A stretch of DNA of 64,000 nt from Flammeovirga sp. EKP202 (GCF_014534745.1 NZ_JACVVP010000016.1:1-64000); one strand, 5' to 3'; counted from the first letter of the stretch, positions 16,883-27,087 are shown. Program-made: numbers and translations. The notes: generated by a model from the sequence alone, not told the origin.

Positions 16883-17758
16883 ATGGAAATCAAAAATATA
16901 TTAGTCCCTACGGACTTTTCTCCGGAAGCTACAAATGCTTTAAATGTTGCGATTCAAATTGCAAAAAAATGCAATGCAGCTATTTCATTATTGCATGTCA
17001 TTGATGTCCCTACTATCAATCATTATGATAGTTTGTCGGTCTTTGGAGCAGGTGATATTGGCATGGAGGATCCTGAGGTTTACACACATTACACTAGAAA
17101 ACTCTCTGAAATTGTCAACACAAAAGTAGATAAGATCGTTGAAGAAAACCCTGGTGTGGTAATTCAAAAACACATTGAGTTTGATTCTTTACAAAGGCAC
17201 TTAGCTGATTTTGTAGTGAAAGATGAAACAGACTTGATCATTATTGGCTCTCAAGGAGTTAGTGGTATTGATGAAGTATTAATTGGTTCTAATACTGAAA
17301 AAATTATTCGTCACGCTAAAGTTCCTGTACTTACAGTAAAAAGAGAAGAGAAAAACTTCGGACCTAAGAAAATAGTTTTCGCTTCCGATTTCCATAAAAT
17401 CAATGATAATGTCATCGCTTCATTAAAGCATTTCCAAGATCTATTTGATTCTAAAATTCATCTTGTTAAAGTTATCACTCCAAGTAATTTTGAAGCCACA
17501 CCGTTCTCTATTGCACAATTGGAAGAATTTGCAAAGGAACATGAATTTAAAAACTACGAAGTGCATACCTTCAATGATTTTTCGGAAGAAGAAGGCATAA
17601 GAGGTTTTGCTCAGTTTATTGAAGCAGATATGATCTCATTGATTACACACGGTAGAACAGGTTTACAACATATTCTCTATGGTAGTATTGCGGAAGAAGT
17701 CGCCAATCATGCCATCAGACCTGTTTTAACTTTCAATAAAAAGTTAAAGACAAAATAG
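16883..17758 (+). CDS. universal stress protein with two UspA domains
   Basis: This 291-residue protein has tandem Usp folds (about 1-155 and 160-290). Domain 1 starts with NILVPTDFS and carries the ATP-binding-type GSQG-x9-GSNTEKIIRHA motif. Domain 2 ends with THGRTG followed by LYGSIAEEVANHA, again the G-x2-G-x9-GS(T) pattern. It is a cytosolic stress-linked nucleotide-binding protein. It is monocistronic, ending in a hairpin about 35 bases after the stop. Confidence 0.93.
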   Translation: MEIKNILVPTDFSPEATNALNVAIQIAKKCNAAISLLHVIDVPTINHYDSLSVFGAGDIGMEDPEVYTHYTRKLSEIVNTKVDKIVEENPGVVIQKHIEFDSLQRHLADFVVKDETDLIIIGSQGVSGIDEVLIGSNTEKIIRHAKVPVLTVKREEKNFGPKKIVFASDFHKINDNVIASLKHFQDLFDSKIHLVKVITPSNFEATPFSIAQLEEFAKEHEFKNYEVHTFNDFSEEEGIRGFAQFIEADMISLITHGRTGLQHILYGSIAEEVANHAIRPVLTFNKKLKTK

Positions 17759-17793
17759 ATTTTTATTACATTTGTCTTAATATAAAATAGTAT

Positions 17794-17829
17794 AAGCTCG
17801 TTTCTTTCCGATTCGAGCTTCATTTTTCT
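17794..17829 (+). terminator. weak intrinsic terminator
   Basis: AAGCTCG (17794-17800) pairs with CGAGCTT (17814-17820) around a 13-base loop, with a modest T-rich tail (CATTTTTCT). It lies between the Usp and Nif3 genes. Confidence 0.65.
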
Positions 17830-17837
17830 AAAAGAGT

Positions 17838-18935
17838 ATGAAAGTCAAAGAGGTAATAAAGATATTAGAAGAATTAGCACCAGCACAATACCAAGAGAGT
17901 TATGATAATGCTGGATTAATTACAGGAAGTGGTCAAGAAGAAGTACAAAACGTTTTAGTGACTTTGGATTGTACAGAAGAAATAGTAGAAGAAGCAATAC
18001 AGAAAGGTTGTAATCTTATTGTAGCGCACCACCCCATTGTTTTCAAAGGATTAAAAAGATTAAATGGCAAAGATTACGTTGAGAGAACTGTCATCAAGGC
18101 CATCAAAAACGACATTTGTATTTTTGCGATTCACACCAACCTTGACAATATGATTCATGGTGTGAATAAGAAAATAGCTGATCTTATTGGATTAGAAAAT
18201 GTAAAAATTTTAAGCCCTATCAAGAATAACCAATTATTCTTAAGTACTTATGTACCAGTTGCAGATATTGATAAAGTTCAAAATGCATTAGCAGTGGCAG
18301 GCGCTGGAAAAATAGGAAATTATGATGGGTGTAATTTCCAAATTGAAGGAAAAGGATCATTTACACCTAACGATAATGCTAATCCTGCAATTGGCTTTAA
18401 GGGTAAACCAGAATCTGTAAAAGAAATTAAAATCGAAGTACAATTCCCTTCTCACCTAAAAAGTAAAGTGTTATCAGCACTACAAGCTGCTCATCCTTAT
18501 GAAGAAGTTGTCTATCAATTACAAACTCTAGAGTCTACTTCAAAAGAAATTGGATCTGGAATGTATGGTACATTACCTTCTCCGATTTCTGAAATGGAAT
18601 TATTAAAGAAGTTAAAAGTAGTATTTAAAGCCGGAGTGATCAAACACACGCCATTACGAAATAAAATGGTAACAAAAGTAGCATTATGCGGTGGCGCAGG
18701 GAGTTTCCTTTTAAGAAATGCCATAGGTGTAAATGCTGATTTCTTTGTTTCAGGCGACTTTAAATACCATGAGTTTTTTGATGCTGAAGGAAAAATCGTG
18801 ATTGCTGATATTGGACATTATGAAAGTGAACAATTTACTTCTGATTTACTAGTAGATCATTTAAGTGATAACTTCCCGTCTATATCATTCATAAAAACAG
18901 AAATCAATACCAATCCCGTTAACTGCTTTGTATAG
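17838..18935 (+). CDS. Nif3-like dinuclear metal-centre protein (YqfO type)
   Basis: This 365-residue protein is the long form of the Nif3/GTP cyclohydrolase 1 type 2 homologue family. Metal ligands H64-H65 lie in VAHHPIVF, D103 in HTNLDN, and a histidine and glutamate in ADIGHYESEQ near the C-terminus. The central inserted domain (about 125-230, with LFLSTYVPVADIDKV) is the PII/CutA-like extension found in YqfO proteins. The toroidal hexamer binds two metals; the reaction is unresolved. Confidence 0.92.
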   Translation: MKVKEVIKILEELAPAQYQESYDNAGLITGSGQEEVQNVLVTLDCTEEIVEEAIQKGCNLIVAHHPIVFKGLKRLNGKDYVERTVIKAIKNDICIFAIHTNLDNMIHGVNKKIADLIGLENVKILSPIKNNQLFLSTYVPVADIDKVQNALAVAGAGKIGNYDGCNFQIEGKGSFTPNDNANPAIGFKGKPESVKEIKIEVQFPSHLKSKVLSALQAAHPYEEVVYQLQTLESTSKEIGSGMYGTLPSPISEMELLKKLKVVFKAGVIKHTPLRNKMVTKVALCGGAGSFLLRNAIGVNADFFVSGDFKYHEFFDAEGKIVIADIGHYESEQFTSDLLVDHLSDNFPSISFIKTEINTNPVNCFV

Positions 18936-18982
18936 AAAGCAAGAATCAAATAATGATGCATTAATTTCAGGCTAATACCCGG

Positions 18983-20149
18983 ATGAAATTGAAAATAAAT
19001 AAATATAGCATAATCATATCCACTCTCATTATTTTTGTGAGTGGATATTTTATTTTTCTTAATAAAGATACCGAAGGCACACCTTCCCCATTAGTCAGTC
19101 ATGAGACCTATCAATACGATTCTCTTGAATTGATATCCTCTACTAGATTCCCTGTAGACCTAGCCCCTAAATCACTCATCCACACTCAAGACAACTCTAA
19201 AGTTTATGTACTATGTCTTGAGGCCCTATCTGTCATAGAAATTGATACTAAAACCAAAAAGAGAATCAGAACCCTCAATTTTAAACCTTCAGCAGGAATG
19301 GGCTTTGATTATAAAACAAGAAAATGGGTAAAATCCATTCAAGAAAAACCCGTAGAAGGTTTACTTACCCATAATGATCAATACTTATGGGTGAGTCTGC
19401 ATAATGCTGATGGTATAATTGTTTGGGATTTAAAAGGAAACAACAATGAATCGAAAAGTTATAAAAGTGCCACGGTAGTTGAAAATGATCAAATTAATAC
19501 AATTAAACTTCCGTTTTTTGATACAGAAACCACTCCCAAATTTTTGGTAAATGACTCCATCAACAATAGAGTAATTGTAAGTAATTGGCATGACAATTCA
19601 TTAAGTATCATCGAATATAATGCACAAAATCCATCTCACTGGAAAACCTTAAAACATATTCCAACAAAAGTGACACCTCGAGGGTTAGTCGTTGATCAGA
19701 AAAATTCGACGCTATGGCTCGGAAATATGGCATCACACAACCTCCAAATTTTTGATTTAAAGACATTCGAACTTAAAACCACAATACAAGATGTCATCTC
19801 TCCAAGACATTTTGTAATAAATGATTCATTAATACTAATTTCTCAAAGTAGTAAGGAGATTATATCAGCATACGATCGAAAAACTTTTCAGAAGAAATTT
19901 CAGATAAAAACGCTTGATGATCCAAGGTCAATTGCTATTTCTAATAATGGACAATTCCTTTTTTGCACTTCTTACGGAGATAACAAACTAGAAATCTTTG
20001 ATTTAAAAACTAAAAAGAGGCTCTATAGCCTTACATCGCATGGGGGACCAGTTGGCATCACACTGTTAGAAAGCAAAAAATCGATGCAAGCCTGGGTTTG
20101 TAATTATAAATTTTCAACTGTAAATGTCTTTACTTTTGATTTGAAATAA
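18983..20149 (+). CDS. membrane-anchored YncE-like beta-propeller protein
   Basis: This is a 388-residue protein whose residues 8-27 form an N-terminal signal anchor. The remainder shows repeated propeller blades (for example KVYVLCLEALSVIEID, LWVSLHNADGIIVWDL, RVIVSNWHDNSLSIIEY, STLWLGNMASHNLQIFDL, FLFCTSYGDNKLEIFDL), about seven in all. The YncE/YVTN family is periplasmic and binds varied ligands. No enzyme motif is evident. It starts 47 bases after nif3 and may be cotranscribed. Confidence 0.82.
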   Translation: MKLKINKYSIIISTLIIFVSGYFIFLNKDTEGTPSPLVSHETYQYDSLELISSTRFPVDLAPKSLIHTQDNSKVYVLCLEALSVIEIDTKTKKRIRTLNFKPSAGMGFDYKTRKWVKSIQEKPVEGLLTHNDQYLWVSLHNADGIIVWDLKGNNNESKSYKSATVVENDQINTIKLPFFDTETTPKFLVNDSINNRVIVSNWHDNSLSIIEYNAQNPSHWKTLKHIPTKVTPRGLVVDQKNSTLWLGNMASHNLQIFDLKTFELKTTIQDVISPRHFVINDSLILISQSSKEIISAYDRKTFQKKFQIKTLDDPRSIAISNNGQFLFCTSYGDNKLEIFDLKTKKRLYSLTSHGGPVGITLLESKKSMQAWVCNYKFSTVNVFTFDLK

Positions 20150-20230
20150 TGATATTTACACATCACATATAAAACCGATTATCAAAGATAGTCACATTAC
20201 TTAACCATATAATTAAATAATAGCCAAACT

Positions 20231-20908
20231 ATGGCAGATAAATCAAGCATTTTTGATATGATTGGACCGATTATGATTGGTCCATCGAGTTCGCATACTG
20301 CAGGTGTAGTAAGAATAGGAAGAGTGGGGCACAAAATGATCGGGGGCACACCTGATAAAGCCGAAATTGTATTTTATAATTCATTTGCTCGAACTTATGA
20401 AGGGCACGGTTCTGACAAAGCTATCATTGCAGGACTTATGGGACTCAGTACTGATGATCCTGGAATAAAGCAGGCTTTTGATCTAGCAGAACAAGAAAAA
20501 CTTGAGTATACTTTTAAGCCTGTAGGAAACGCTTCTGCTCATCACCCCAATACCATCCGTTTAATTCTTGAAAAAGACGGAAACAGATTAGAATTGGTTG
20601 GCGTAAGTAAAGGTGGTGGCATTATCTCAATTCGAGAGGTGAACGGGTTCACTTCTAACTTTAGTGCCAACTCTCCTACTTTGATCGTAACAGCCGATGA
20701 CAGAAAAGGAGCGATCTCTTTTATTTCTATGTTACTCTCTCAAGAAGAGGTTAACATTGCAGAGATGACTGTTTCAAGAAGTGGCAAAAATCAAAAAGCG
20801 ACTCAATTTATAGAAATGGATGAACGTCCAAGAGACATCACTCTTCAATACCTCGAAAGTATTAAATGGGTACATAAAGTCACTTTTTTACCAAATGTAG
20901 ACGACTAA
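20231..20908 (+). CDS. sdaAB: L-serine dehydratase, iron-sulfur-dependent, beta subunit
   Basis: This 225-residue subunit belongs to two-chain L-serine ammonia-lyase (serine to pyruvate + NH3). The N-terminal GPIMIGPSSSHTAG motif is the family hallmark. An ACT regulatory domain occupies about residues 150-222 (TLIVTADDRKGAIS). The [4Fe-4S]-carrying alpha subunit (sdaAA), often adjacent in other bacteria, is not in this window, so the partner must be encoded elsewhere. Confidence 0.93.
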   Translation: MADKSSIFDMIGPIMIGPSSSHTAGVVRIGRVGHKMIGGTPDKAEIVFYNSFARTYEGHGSDKAIIAGLMGLSTDDPGIKQAFDLAEQEKLEYTFKPVGNASAHHPNTIRLILEKDGNRLELVGVSKGGGIISIREVNGFTSNFSANSPTLIVTADDRKGAISFISMLLSQEEVNIAEMTVSRSGKNQKATQFIEMDERPRDITLQYLESIKWVHKVTFLPNVDD

Positions 20909-20935
20909 CCTATTAAAGGTTAGTTTTTCTTTTTA
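20904..20935 (+). terminator. intrinsic terminator overlapping the sdaAB stop codon
   Basis: ACTAACCT (20904-20911) pairs with AGGTTAGT (20917-20924), followed by a T-rich tract. The sdaAB stop codon lies inside the 5' arm. Confidence 0.85.
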
Positions 20936-20991
20936 TATTTTGGATAAAATACAATCATCACACTTCATTTGTTCTAAAGACAAATTTTACA

Positions 20992-22338
20992 ATGTACAAA
21001 CATAAACTTCTAACTTTATTTTTTCTTTTAAATAGTGTCATAACCTATTCTCAAGACATGGTATGGACTTATCAGCAATGTGTTGAATATGCCATCGAAA
21101 ATAACCTTTTCGTAAAACTCCAAAATTACGATGTACTGGAACGTACTGAAGAGTACGCTCAGGCTCGCTCTCAAAGATACCCTAACGTTACAGGGTTTTA
21201 TTCTCATAGTTATAATAGAGGTTTAAATCCTGACCCTATTACCAACCGAAACGATATTCAAAATGTCAATACAGGTAGTATTGGAGCTCAAGTTGGTGTC
21301 CCAATTTTTAATGGATTTCGTATTAACAACACTATCAAACAATCTAGAAAGAATATTGAAAGTTCTGAACTGGGTAAAGAAAAGATAGAAAATGACATTA
21401 TCATTCAGGTTACCGAAAATTATCTGGATGTAATTTATAAATATGAGAATATTGACATCTCCAAAAAGAGAGTGAAAACATTAGAAGAGCAAGTTGAAAG
21501 AACTAAAAAATTGGTAGATGCTGGGTCTTCACCTCTTTCTGAATTATTGGATTTAATGTCTCAATTTGCCGATACTGAGCGACAATTAACAGAGGCTGAA
21601 AATGCTTATAATATTGCTTTGCTAACGCTAAAACAGTCTATGCAATTGGACTTCTCTACTCCTTTTGAAATTGACATTCCGCAATTTCAAGATCCTGATA
21701 CCACAGTACAATTCTCATCCAATTCAAACACTGTTTTTGAAGAATCAAAAAATATTATGCCTGAAATCAAACAAGCTGAAGCCAATATTGCAGCTTCTCA
21801 ATATCAGGTGAAAATTGCAGAAGGAGCCTACTATCCTACTGTAAATTTCAATGGTAACGTTAATACAAGATATGCTTCAAACTATGTAAATCCATTGGAC
21901 CCTACAGATAGTTCATTGGGCACACAGTTTGAAAATTTCTTTAGTCAGGCAGCAACAGTCCAACTCAACATCCCTATTTACAACAGAAGAGATACTAAAA
22001 CTCAAGTTAATAAGGCCAAAATCACAACAATGAAAAATGAGGTTCAACTACAACAAGAACTAAATGACCTCAGACAGAAAATTGAGCAAGCTTATATCAA
22101 TGCATTAAGTGCTCAAAAAACATATATGTCTTCTAAAAAATCAGTAGAATCTCTAGAAGAACAATTCAGATCCGTCAACAAAAGATTTGTTTCTGGTGCA
22201 GCAAACACAACTGATTATGTTGTAGCCGAAAACAACTTAAACATTGCGAAAGCAGAGCTAAACAGAGCTAAATACCAATTTATATTCTCTCGTAAAATCC
22301 TTGATTTCTATGAGGGCAAACAAATTATCTTAGAATAG
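20992..22338 (+). CDS. TolC-family outer-membrane efflux protein
   Basis: This 448-residue outer-membrane factor has a signal peptide of about 20 residues (cleavage after TYSQ). Two OEP repeats follow, with long coiled-coil helices around 150-210 and 345-440. Its opening WTYQQCVEYAIENNLFVKLQ is the family signature. TolC proteins are the trimeric exit duct of tripartite pumps. No adaptor or pump gene is adjacent, only a DUF2147 gene, so its partner is elsewhere or it is shared. Confidence 0.92.
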   Translation: MYKHKLLTLFFLLNSVITYSQDMVWTYQQCVEYAIENNLFVKLQNYDVLERTEEYAQARSQRYPNVTGFYSHSYNRGLNPDPITNRNDIQNVNTGSIGAQVGVPIFNGFRINNTIKQSRKNIESSELGKEKIENDIIIQVTENYLDVIYKYENIDISKKRVKTLEEQVERTKKLVDAGSSPLSELLDLMSQFADTERQLTEAENAYNIALLTLKQSMQLDFSTPFEIDIPQFQDPDTTVQFSSNSNTVFEESKNIMPEIKQAEANIAASQYQVKIAEGAYYPTVNFNGNVNTRYASNYVNPLDPTDSSLGTQFENFFSQAATVQLNIPIYNRRDTKTQVNKAKITTMKNEVQLQQELNDLRQKIEQAYINALSAQKTYMSSKKSVESLEEQFRSVNKRFVSGAANTTDYVVAENNLNIAKAELNRAKYQFIFSRKILDFYEGKQIILE

Positions 22339-22354
22339 AATTAATTTTAATCAA

Positions 22355-22774
22355 ATGAAGAAACTATTATTTTTTGTATTCCTTATTTTTTCATCCTCTC
22401 CTCTATTTGCTCAAGAAACATCTGCTTTTGGCGTATGGAAAACAATTGACGATGAAACTAACGAAGCAAAAGCTTATGTAGAAATTTACAAGGTGGGCGA
22501 TAAAATGCATGGAAAAATCACTAAACTTTTGATGGATCCTGAAGATACTTTGTGTGACAATTGTCCTGGCGATAAGAAAAACAAACCAGTATTAGGGATG
22601 GAAATTATCTGGGGAATGGAAAAAGATGGGGATCGTTGGATTGACGGTGAAATTCTCAAGCCTGAAAACGGTAAAGTCTATGATGGAAAAATCTGGGTTG
22701 AAGATGGAAAACTTCAAGTCCGTGGATATATTGGTTTTATGTATAAAACACAAACTTGGTTAAGAGTTGAATAA
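22355..22774 (+). CDS. DUF2147 secreted protein
   Basis: This is a 139-residue exported protein whose first 20 residues form a cleavable signal peptide ending in LFAQ. The DUF2147 domain follows: the opening GVWKTIDDET, a CDNC pair about 70 residues in, and the closing GYIGFMYKTQTWLR. The domain is a small periplasmic beta-barrel of unknown role. It lies 16 bases after tolC, so cotranscription is likely, and ends in a terminator. Confidence 0.9.
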   Translation: MKKLLFFVFLIFSSSPLFAQETSAFGVWKTIDDETNEAKAYVEIYKVGDKMHGKITKLLMDPEDTLCDNCPGDKKNKPVLGMEIIWGMEKDGDRWIDGEILKPENGKVYDGKIWVEDGKLQVRGYIGFMYKTQTWLRVE

Positions 22775-22796
22775 ATCTATTCTTGATCAATACTTC

Positions 22797-22837
22797 AAAA
22801 GGTGTCTTTTCAATGTTAAAGGACACCTTTTTGTTTT
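22797..22837 (+). terminator. intrinsic terminator
   Basis: AAAAGGTGTC (22797-22806) pairs with GACACCTTTT (22822-22831), followed by TTGTTTTTT. It closes the tolC-DUF2147 unit and abuts the convergent recombinase gene. Confidence 0.85.
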
Positions 22838-24121
22838 TTAATATTCTGAGGAATCATAAATAGAGTTTAGTAAATCCCTTGATTTATCTTGTAGATAATG
22901 CTGCTCCGTAATTTGGGTGGTAGCGTGTCCTAAAAGCCTTGATGTAGTCAATAATCCAAATTTTTCTAATGAATTATAAGCAAATGTGTGTCTTAAATTA
23001 TGCAGGCTTATTGAATACAATTCCCCTTCCTTTACCACCTCCTTCAGGTCACATTGGTACAAGAAGTCCGAAAAATATTTAGATAAACTACTTATATTGT
23101 TGTTCTTATACCCCAATAAAGCATCTTGCCTTCCTAATTGATTCGTTTCTACAAATTCCAATAAAAAATGGTATACTTCTGGCGGAATAGGCAAGGTCAT
23201 CGTGTTATTTTTGCCTTTTAACCACACTTCCATTCTTTTCGTTTCAAAATTTATATCAGCTACTTTTAAATTTAACATAGAACTTCCCCTTAACCCCATA
23301 TTAACACCAAGATGAAGTATTAATTGTTGTTTCTGATTAGCCTTGTTAAATAATACTTTGATTTGTTCATTAGAAAGACCAATACGATTCACCGATTGTA
23401 GAGAATCCTCAAACTTCTTTAAACCATTGATTTCTAATGCGATTTTATGTCTACTTTCATCACTTGAAGTATGTTCATAATAAGTTGCAAATCGTTTAAT
23501 AGCTTTCAAGTATAAATTCAGGGTTGATATTTTTAAATGTGCTTGCTCCCTTAAAAACTTATTAACAGATAAAGCTGAAATGTTGGAATAGGTAGAAGAA
23601 TTAAGCCATTCCAAATATAAACCGACAATATTAGATAACGTTTTTCCATAATGGGTCTTCCTCGTTAGTTTTGAATTTAAAGCAAGCCAATCTTCAAACC
23701 CTTTCGACCATTCATTTTGTAATAACGACTCCTTTTTATTTTCAATTACTTTATAAAAATTATTTTCATAGAGCCATACCAAGTACCCCTCTTTCTCTAC
23801 CTCTAAATTTATTCGTCTTCCATACATTCTCCTTAATGCTTTTTGAGATGTGGTAAGCGCTCCTATTTCAACTTGTTTCTGTAAATAAGCTGTGTAATAA
23901 TTAAAACTAGCCTTTGTTAATAATCCATTCCGAAATTCAACAATAAACTTCAAGAAGTAATTCATCTGTGTAATTGCCTTAGAAACAGTATTTAAAGCTT
24001 TCTTATCAGAATTACCTCCCTCTAAAAGATATGATCTATACCCTTTCAATAAAAAATCAATGGGCATTCCTTCATTATCCAACGCCAAAGAGGTTGTTTT
24101 TGTAATTATTTTATTATTCAA
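22838..24121 (-). CDS. tyrosine recombinase (phage-integrase family)
   Basis: This is a 427-residue site-specific recombinase. The N-terminal half is a SAM-like core-binding domain. The catalytic domain shows the first arginine in NMGLRGSS, the H374-x-x-R377 box in LHNLRHTF, H399 in LLGHATTQ, and nucleophile Y409 in EQHYL. The longest frame starts with TTG (24121); the first ATG, at 24067, gives a 409-residue form with a complete fold, so the start is uncertain. No phage, integron or conjugation gene, and no att duplication, was found next to it. It may be an orphan invertase/Xer-like enzyme or a relic. Confidence 0.88.
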   Translation of the reverse strand: MNNKIITKTTSLALDNEGMPIDFLLKGYRSYLLEGGNSDKKALNTVSKAITQMNYFLKFIVEFRNGLLTKASFNYYTAYLQKQVEIGALTTSQKALRRMYGRRINLEVEKEGYLVWLYENNFYKVIENKKESLLQNEWSKGFEDWLALNSKLTRKTHYGKTLSNIVGLYLEWLNSSTYSNISALSVNKFLREQAHLKISTLNLYLKAIKRFATYYEHTSSDESRHKIALEINGLKKFEDSLQSVNRIGLSNEQIKVLFNKANQKQQLILHLGVNMGLRGSSMLNLKVADINFETKRMEVWLKGKNNTMTLPIPPEVYHFLLEFVETNQLGRQDALLGYKNNNISSLSKYFSDFLYQCDLKEVVKEGELYSISLHNLRHTFAYNSLEKFGLLTTSRLLGHATTQITEQHYLQDKSRDLLNSIYDSSEY

Positions 24122-24446
24122 TTGAATAAATTTTTATATTTAACACATTATATTATACAGTTATACAAATATAATAATTATTTACTTAACCGATTTATAA
24201 ATTATTTAATGAATATAATACATATCATATGATATTTACTTCAATATATAAATTTATACTAGTAACAATTGAAGCCCCCTATTTATGAAAATTCAAGCTC
24301 CATTAAAGTTGATTTGAAATAAATTAATTTGGTTAGGAAGATCTAAATTTGAACTATTAGATTAATATCTAACAATATGAATAAACAAAAAAAGGGAGTC
24401 ATTTCTGACTCCCTTAATTATGATATATATTATTTACGCTACTCTA
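24122..24446. other. gene-free AT-rich gap of 325 bases
   Basis: I see no gene here. The part next to the recombinase contains a minus-strand TATATTTG (-7 match, 24166-24173) that could drive it. The other end holds the accBC terminator. The remainder is very AT-rich with short TATA-type palindromes. Confidence 0.6.
24386..24415 (-). terminator. intrinsic terminator of the acc operon
   Basis: GGGAGTCA (24394-24401) pairs with TGACTCCC (24406-24413) around a 4-base loop. On the minus strand it is followed by seven T. Confidence 0.93.
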
Positions 24447-25790
24447 TTATATAGTTTCGTAAGTAAATTCATCCATAAATCCTGTATTGAAATCACCTGA
24501 TTGGTAAACTTCATTATCCATTAATCTTAAATGGAAAGGAATTGTAGTTTTGATTCCCTCAATGATAAACTCTTGAAGAGCTCTCTTCATTCTCTTAATT
24601 GCTTCCTCTCTTGTTTCAGCTGTAACAATCAATTTCGCAATCATTGAATCGTAGTTTGGAGGAATCGAGTACCCAGAATAAACGTGAGTATCAACTCTTA
24701 CACCTGGACCACCTGGTACGTGAAGATTTGTAATCTTACCTGGTGATGGTCTAAAATCAGCTGCTGGATCTTCAGCATTGATTCTACACTCGATTGAGTG
24801 TGCTTGTGGCGTATAGTTTTTACCAGAAATCTTCTCACCAGCAGCTACTTTAATTTGCTCTCTGATTAAGTCGAATCCAGTTACTTGCTCCGTTACAGGG
24901 TGTTCAACCTGAATACGAGTGTTCATTTCCATGAAATAGAAATCACCGTATTTGTCCACTAGGAATTCTACAGTACCTGCACCTTCGTAGCTAATTTTCT
25001 CAGCACCAGCAATTGCTGCTTGACCCATCTTTTCTCTCAATTCAGGAGATAAAGCTGGAGAAGGAACTTCCTCTGTTAATTTTTGGTGACGTCTTTGGAT
25101 TGAACAGTCTCTTTCTGACAAGTGACATGCACTTCCGTAGCTATCGCCAATAATTTGAATCTCAACGTGACGAGGTTCAACAACGAATTTTTCAAGGTAC
25201 ATACCGTCATTACCAAATGCAGCTGCAGACTCTTGACGAGCAGAATCCCATGCTTTTTGGAACTCATCAGGACCGTTCACGATACGCATACCACGACCGC
25301 CACCACCTGCTGTAGCTTTTAAGATAACTGGGTATTTGATTTTTGCAGCGATTTCCAAACCTTGCTCTACTGAGTCTAAAAGACCCTCTGAACCTGGAAT
25401 TGTAGGAACACCTGCTTCTTTCATTGTAGCTTTTGCAGTCGCTTTATCACCCATACGGTTGATCATGTCAGCTGATGCTCCAATGAATTTGATGTTATTT
25501 TCAGCACAAATTGCTGAGAACTGTGCATTTTCAGATAAGAATCCATAACCAGGGTGGATAGCATCACAATTTGTGATTTCTGCTGCCGCCATGATATTAG
25601 GAATGCTTAAGTAAGAATCTGTACTTGGTGCAGGACCAATACATACAGCTTCATCTGCAAAACGAACGTGCAGACTGTCTTTGTCAGCTGTAGAGTAAAC
25701 TGCTACTGTTTTGATCCCCATCTCAGCACAAGTACGGATCACACGCAATGCAATTTCACCTCTATTCGCTATAAGTATTTTTTTAAACAC
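24447..25790 (-). CDS. accC: acetyl-CoA carboxylase, biotin carboxylase subunit
   Basis: This 447-residue ATP-grasp enzyme carboxylates the biotin of BCCP in the first step of fatty-acid synthesis. The N-terminal [21 protein letters not shown], the glycine-rich ATP loop [12 protein letters not shown], and [14 protein letters not shown] are intact. The length is the canonical 445-450. It lies 51 bases downstream of accB in the same operon, and codon use is biased as for well-expressed genes. Confidence 0.97.
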   Translation of the reverse strand: MFKKILIANRGEIALRVIRTCAEMGIKTVAVYSTADKDSLHVRFADEAVCIGPAPSTDSYLSIPNIMAAAEITNCDAIHPGYGFLSENAQFSAICAENNIKFIGASADMINRMGDKATAKATMKEAGVPTIPGSEGLLDSVEQGLEIAAKIKYPVILKATAGGGGRGMRIVNGPDEFQKAWDSARQESAAAFGNDGMYLEKFVVEPRHVEIQIIGDSYGSACHLSERDCSIQRRHQKLTEEVPSPALSPELREKMGQAAIAGAEKISYEGAGTVEFLVDKYGDFYFMEMNTRIQVEHPVTEQVTGFDLIREQIKVAAGEKISGKNYTPQAHSIECRINAEDPAADFRPSPGKITNLHVPGGPGVRVDTHVYSGYSIPPNYDSMIAKLIVTAETREEAIKRMKRALQEFIIEGIKTTIPFHLRLMDNEVYQSGDFNTGFMDEFTYETI

Positions 25791-25841
25791 GATACCTTCT
25801 TAGTTTAGTTAATAATAAGTATTAGTTGATCTAACTAATAA

Positions 25842-26360
25842 TTAAGATGGATCTACTAAGAATAATGGTTGATCGTATTCTACTGGTGACATATTGTCAA
25901 CTAAAATCTTAACGATTTTACCTGAAACCTCAGATTCAATCTCGTTGAAAAGTTTCATTGCTTCGATGATACAAACAACGTCACCTTTCTTTACAGAATC
26001 ACCTACATTCACGAACATATCCGACTCTGGGTTCGGAGCAGTGTAGAATGTACCGATCATTGGAGATTTGATTTCAATGTAGTTAGAAGTATCTGCTGCT
26101 GGTGCCGCTGGAGCTTCTGCTACTGGTGCTGCCTCTGCTGCTGGAGCTGAAGCTGGCAACTCAGCTGATGGAGCTGGAGCTGCTGCTAAAGGAGCAACTG
26201 GAGCCGCTGCTAATACTGGTGCTGCAGGAGCAATAGCTGGTGCTGAAGCATCAACATTGCGTTTAACGTGAAGTTTGATTTCTGCAGTTTCTACATTTAC
26301 TTCTTGCAAGCCTGAACCTGCAATAAAGCTGATCAGATCTTTTACCTCTGGTGCTTTCAT
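25842..26360 (-). CDS. accB: acetyl-CoA carboxylase, biotin carboxyl carrier protein
   Basis: This is a 172-residue BCCP. The N-terminal domain (1-45) is followed by an Ala/Pro-rich flexible linker of about 50 residues and a C-terminal biotinyl domain whose EAMKL motif carries the biotinylated K136. The ATG at 26360 ([10 protein letters not shown]) is preferred over the ORF start at 26393, which adds an unlikely histidine-rich lead. It is in the operon between efp and accC. Confidence 0.95.
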   Translation of the reverse strand: MKAPEVKDLISFIAGSGLQEVNVETAEIKLHVKRNVDASAPAIAPAAPVLAAAPVAPLAAAPAPSAELPASAPAAEAAPVAEAPAAPAADTSNYIEIKSPMIGTFYTAPNPESDMFVNVGDSVKKGDVVCIIEAMKLFNEIESEVSGKIVKILVDNMSPVEYDQPLFLVDPS

Positions 26361-26438
26361 AATGTGATAGTGTGTGTGTTTGAGAGAAGGCATAAGAAAT
26401 AACCTTCTCTCAAACCTATTCGATTAAATACTAAAAAA

Positions 26439-27005
26439 TTATTTTTTAACGCGTTCTGAGTAAGAACGATCCGTTGTATTTACTTTGATAACATCGCCTT
26501 GATTCACAAACAAAGGAACCATAATGTTCGCACCTGTCTCAACAGTTGCTGGCTTCAATGTGTTTGTTGCAGTATCACCTTTGATACCTGGCTCTGTATA
26601 AGTAACTTCTAACTCAACAAACTGAGCTAGTTCACAACCAACGACTTCTTCTACTTCTGCATGGAAAAGAATATCAACATTCATTCCATCTTGTAGCAAA
26701 TCATTGTTTGGTACTTGTTCTGCAGGTAATGCTACCTCTTCCCAAGTAGTTGTATCCATAAAATGGAATCCCATATCATCTGCATAAGAATACTGATGTT
26801 GTCTTCTCTCAATACGGGCTGTTGTTACTTTATGACCTGCAGTAAAAGTATTATCAATCACTTTTCCTGTACGTATACTTTTTAGTTTAGTACGAACAAA
26901 TGCAGGACCTTTACCTGGCTTTACATGTTGGAATTCGATGATTTGAAAAATATCATTATTGAATTCAATACATAAACCGTTTTTAAAATCAGCTGTAGAT
27001 GCCAT
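26439..27005 (-). CDS. efp: translation elongation factor P
   Basis: This 188-residue protein has three OB/KOW-type domains and rescues ribosomes stalled at polyproline. The tip loop HVKPGKGPAF carries K32, the site that is modified in many bacteria. No EpmA/EpmB or DHS-like modification gene lies nearby. It lies between fabH and accB, the usual placement in this phylum. Confidence 0.96.
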   Translation of the reverse strand: MASTADFKNGLCIEFNNDIFQIIEFQHVKPGKGPAFVRTKLKSIRTGKVIDNTFTAGHKVTTARIERRQHQYSYADDMGFHFMDTTTWEEVALPAEQVPNNDLLQDGMNVDILFHAEVEEVVGCELAQFVELEVTYTEPGIKGDTATNTLKPATVETGANIMVPLFVNQGDVIKVNTTDRSYSERVKK

Positions 27006-27087
27006 TATATATACTTTTTATTCTATTTCTAATAACTTAAAATTGGCGGGCAAAAAAAATTTCCAACCACAAAAATAAAAAAATTTA

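Noticed and set aside
17767-17774. TACATTTG as a promoter for nif3
   Set aside because: It lies between the Usp stop codon and the hairpin that ends the Usp transcript, and no -33 element is seen; the match may be chance.
22838-24446. Prophage or integrative element around the tyrosine recombinase
   Set aside because: Flanking genes are core metabolism, with no phage, plasmid or transfer genes and no visible att duplication or compositional shift.
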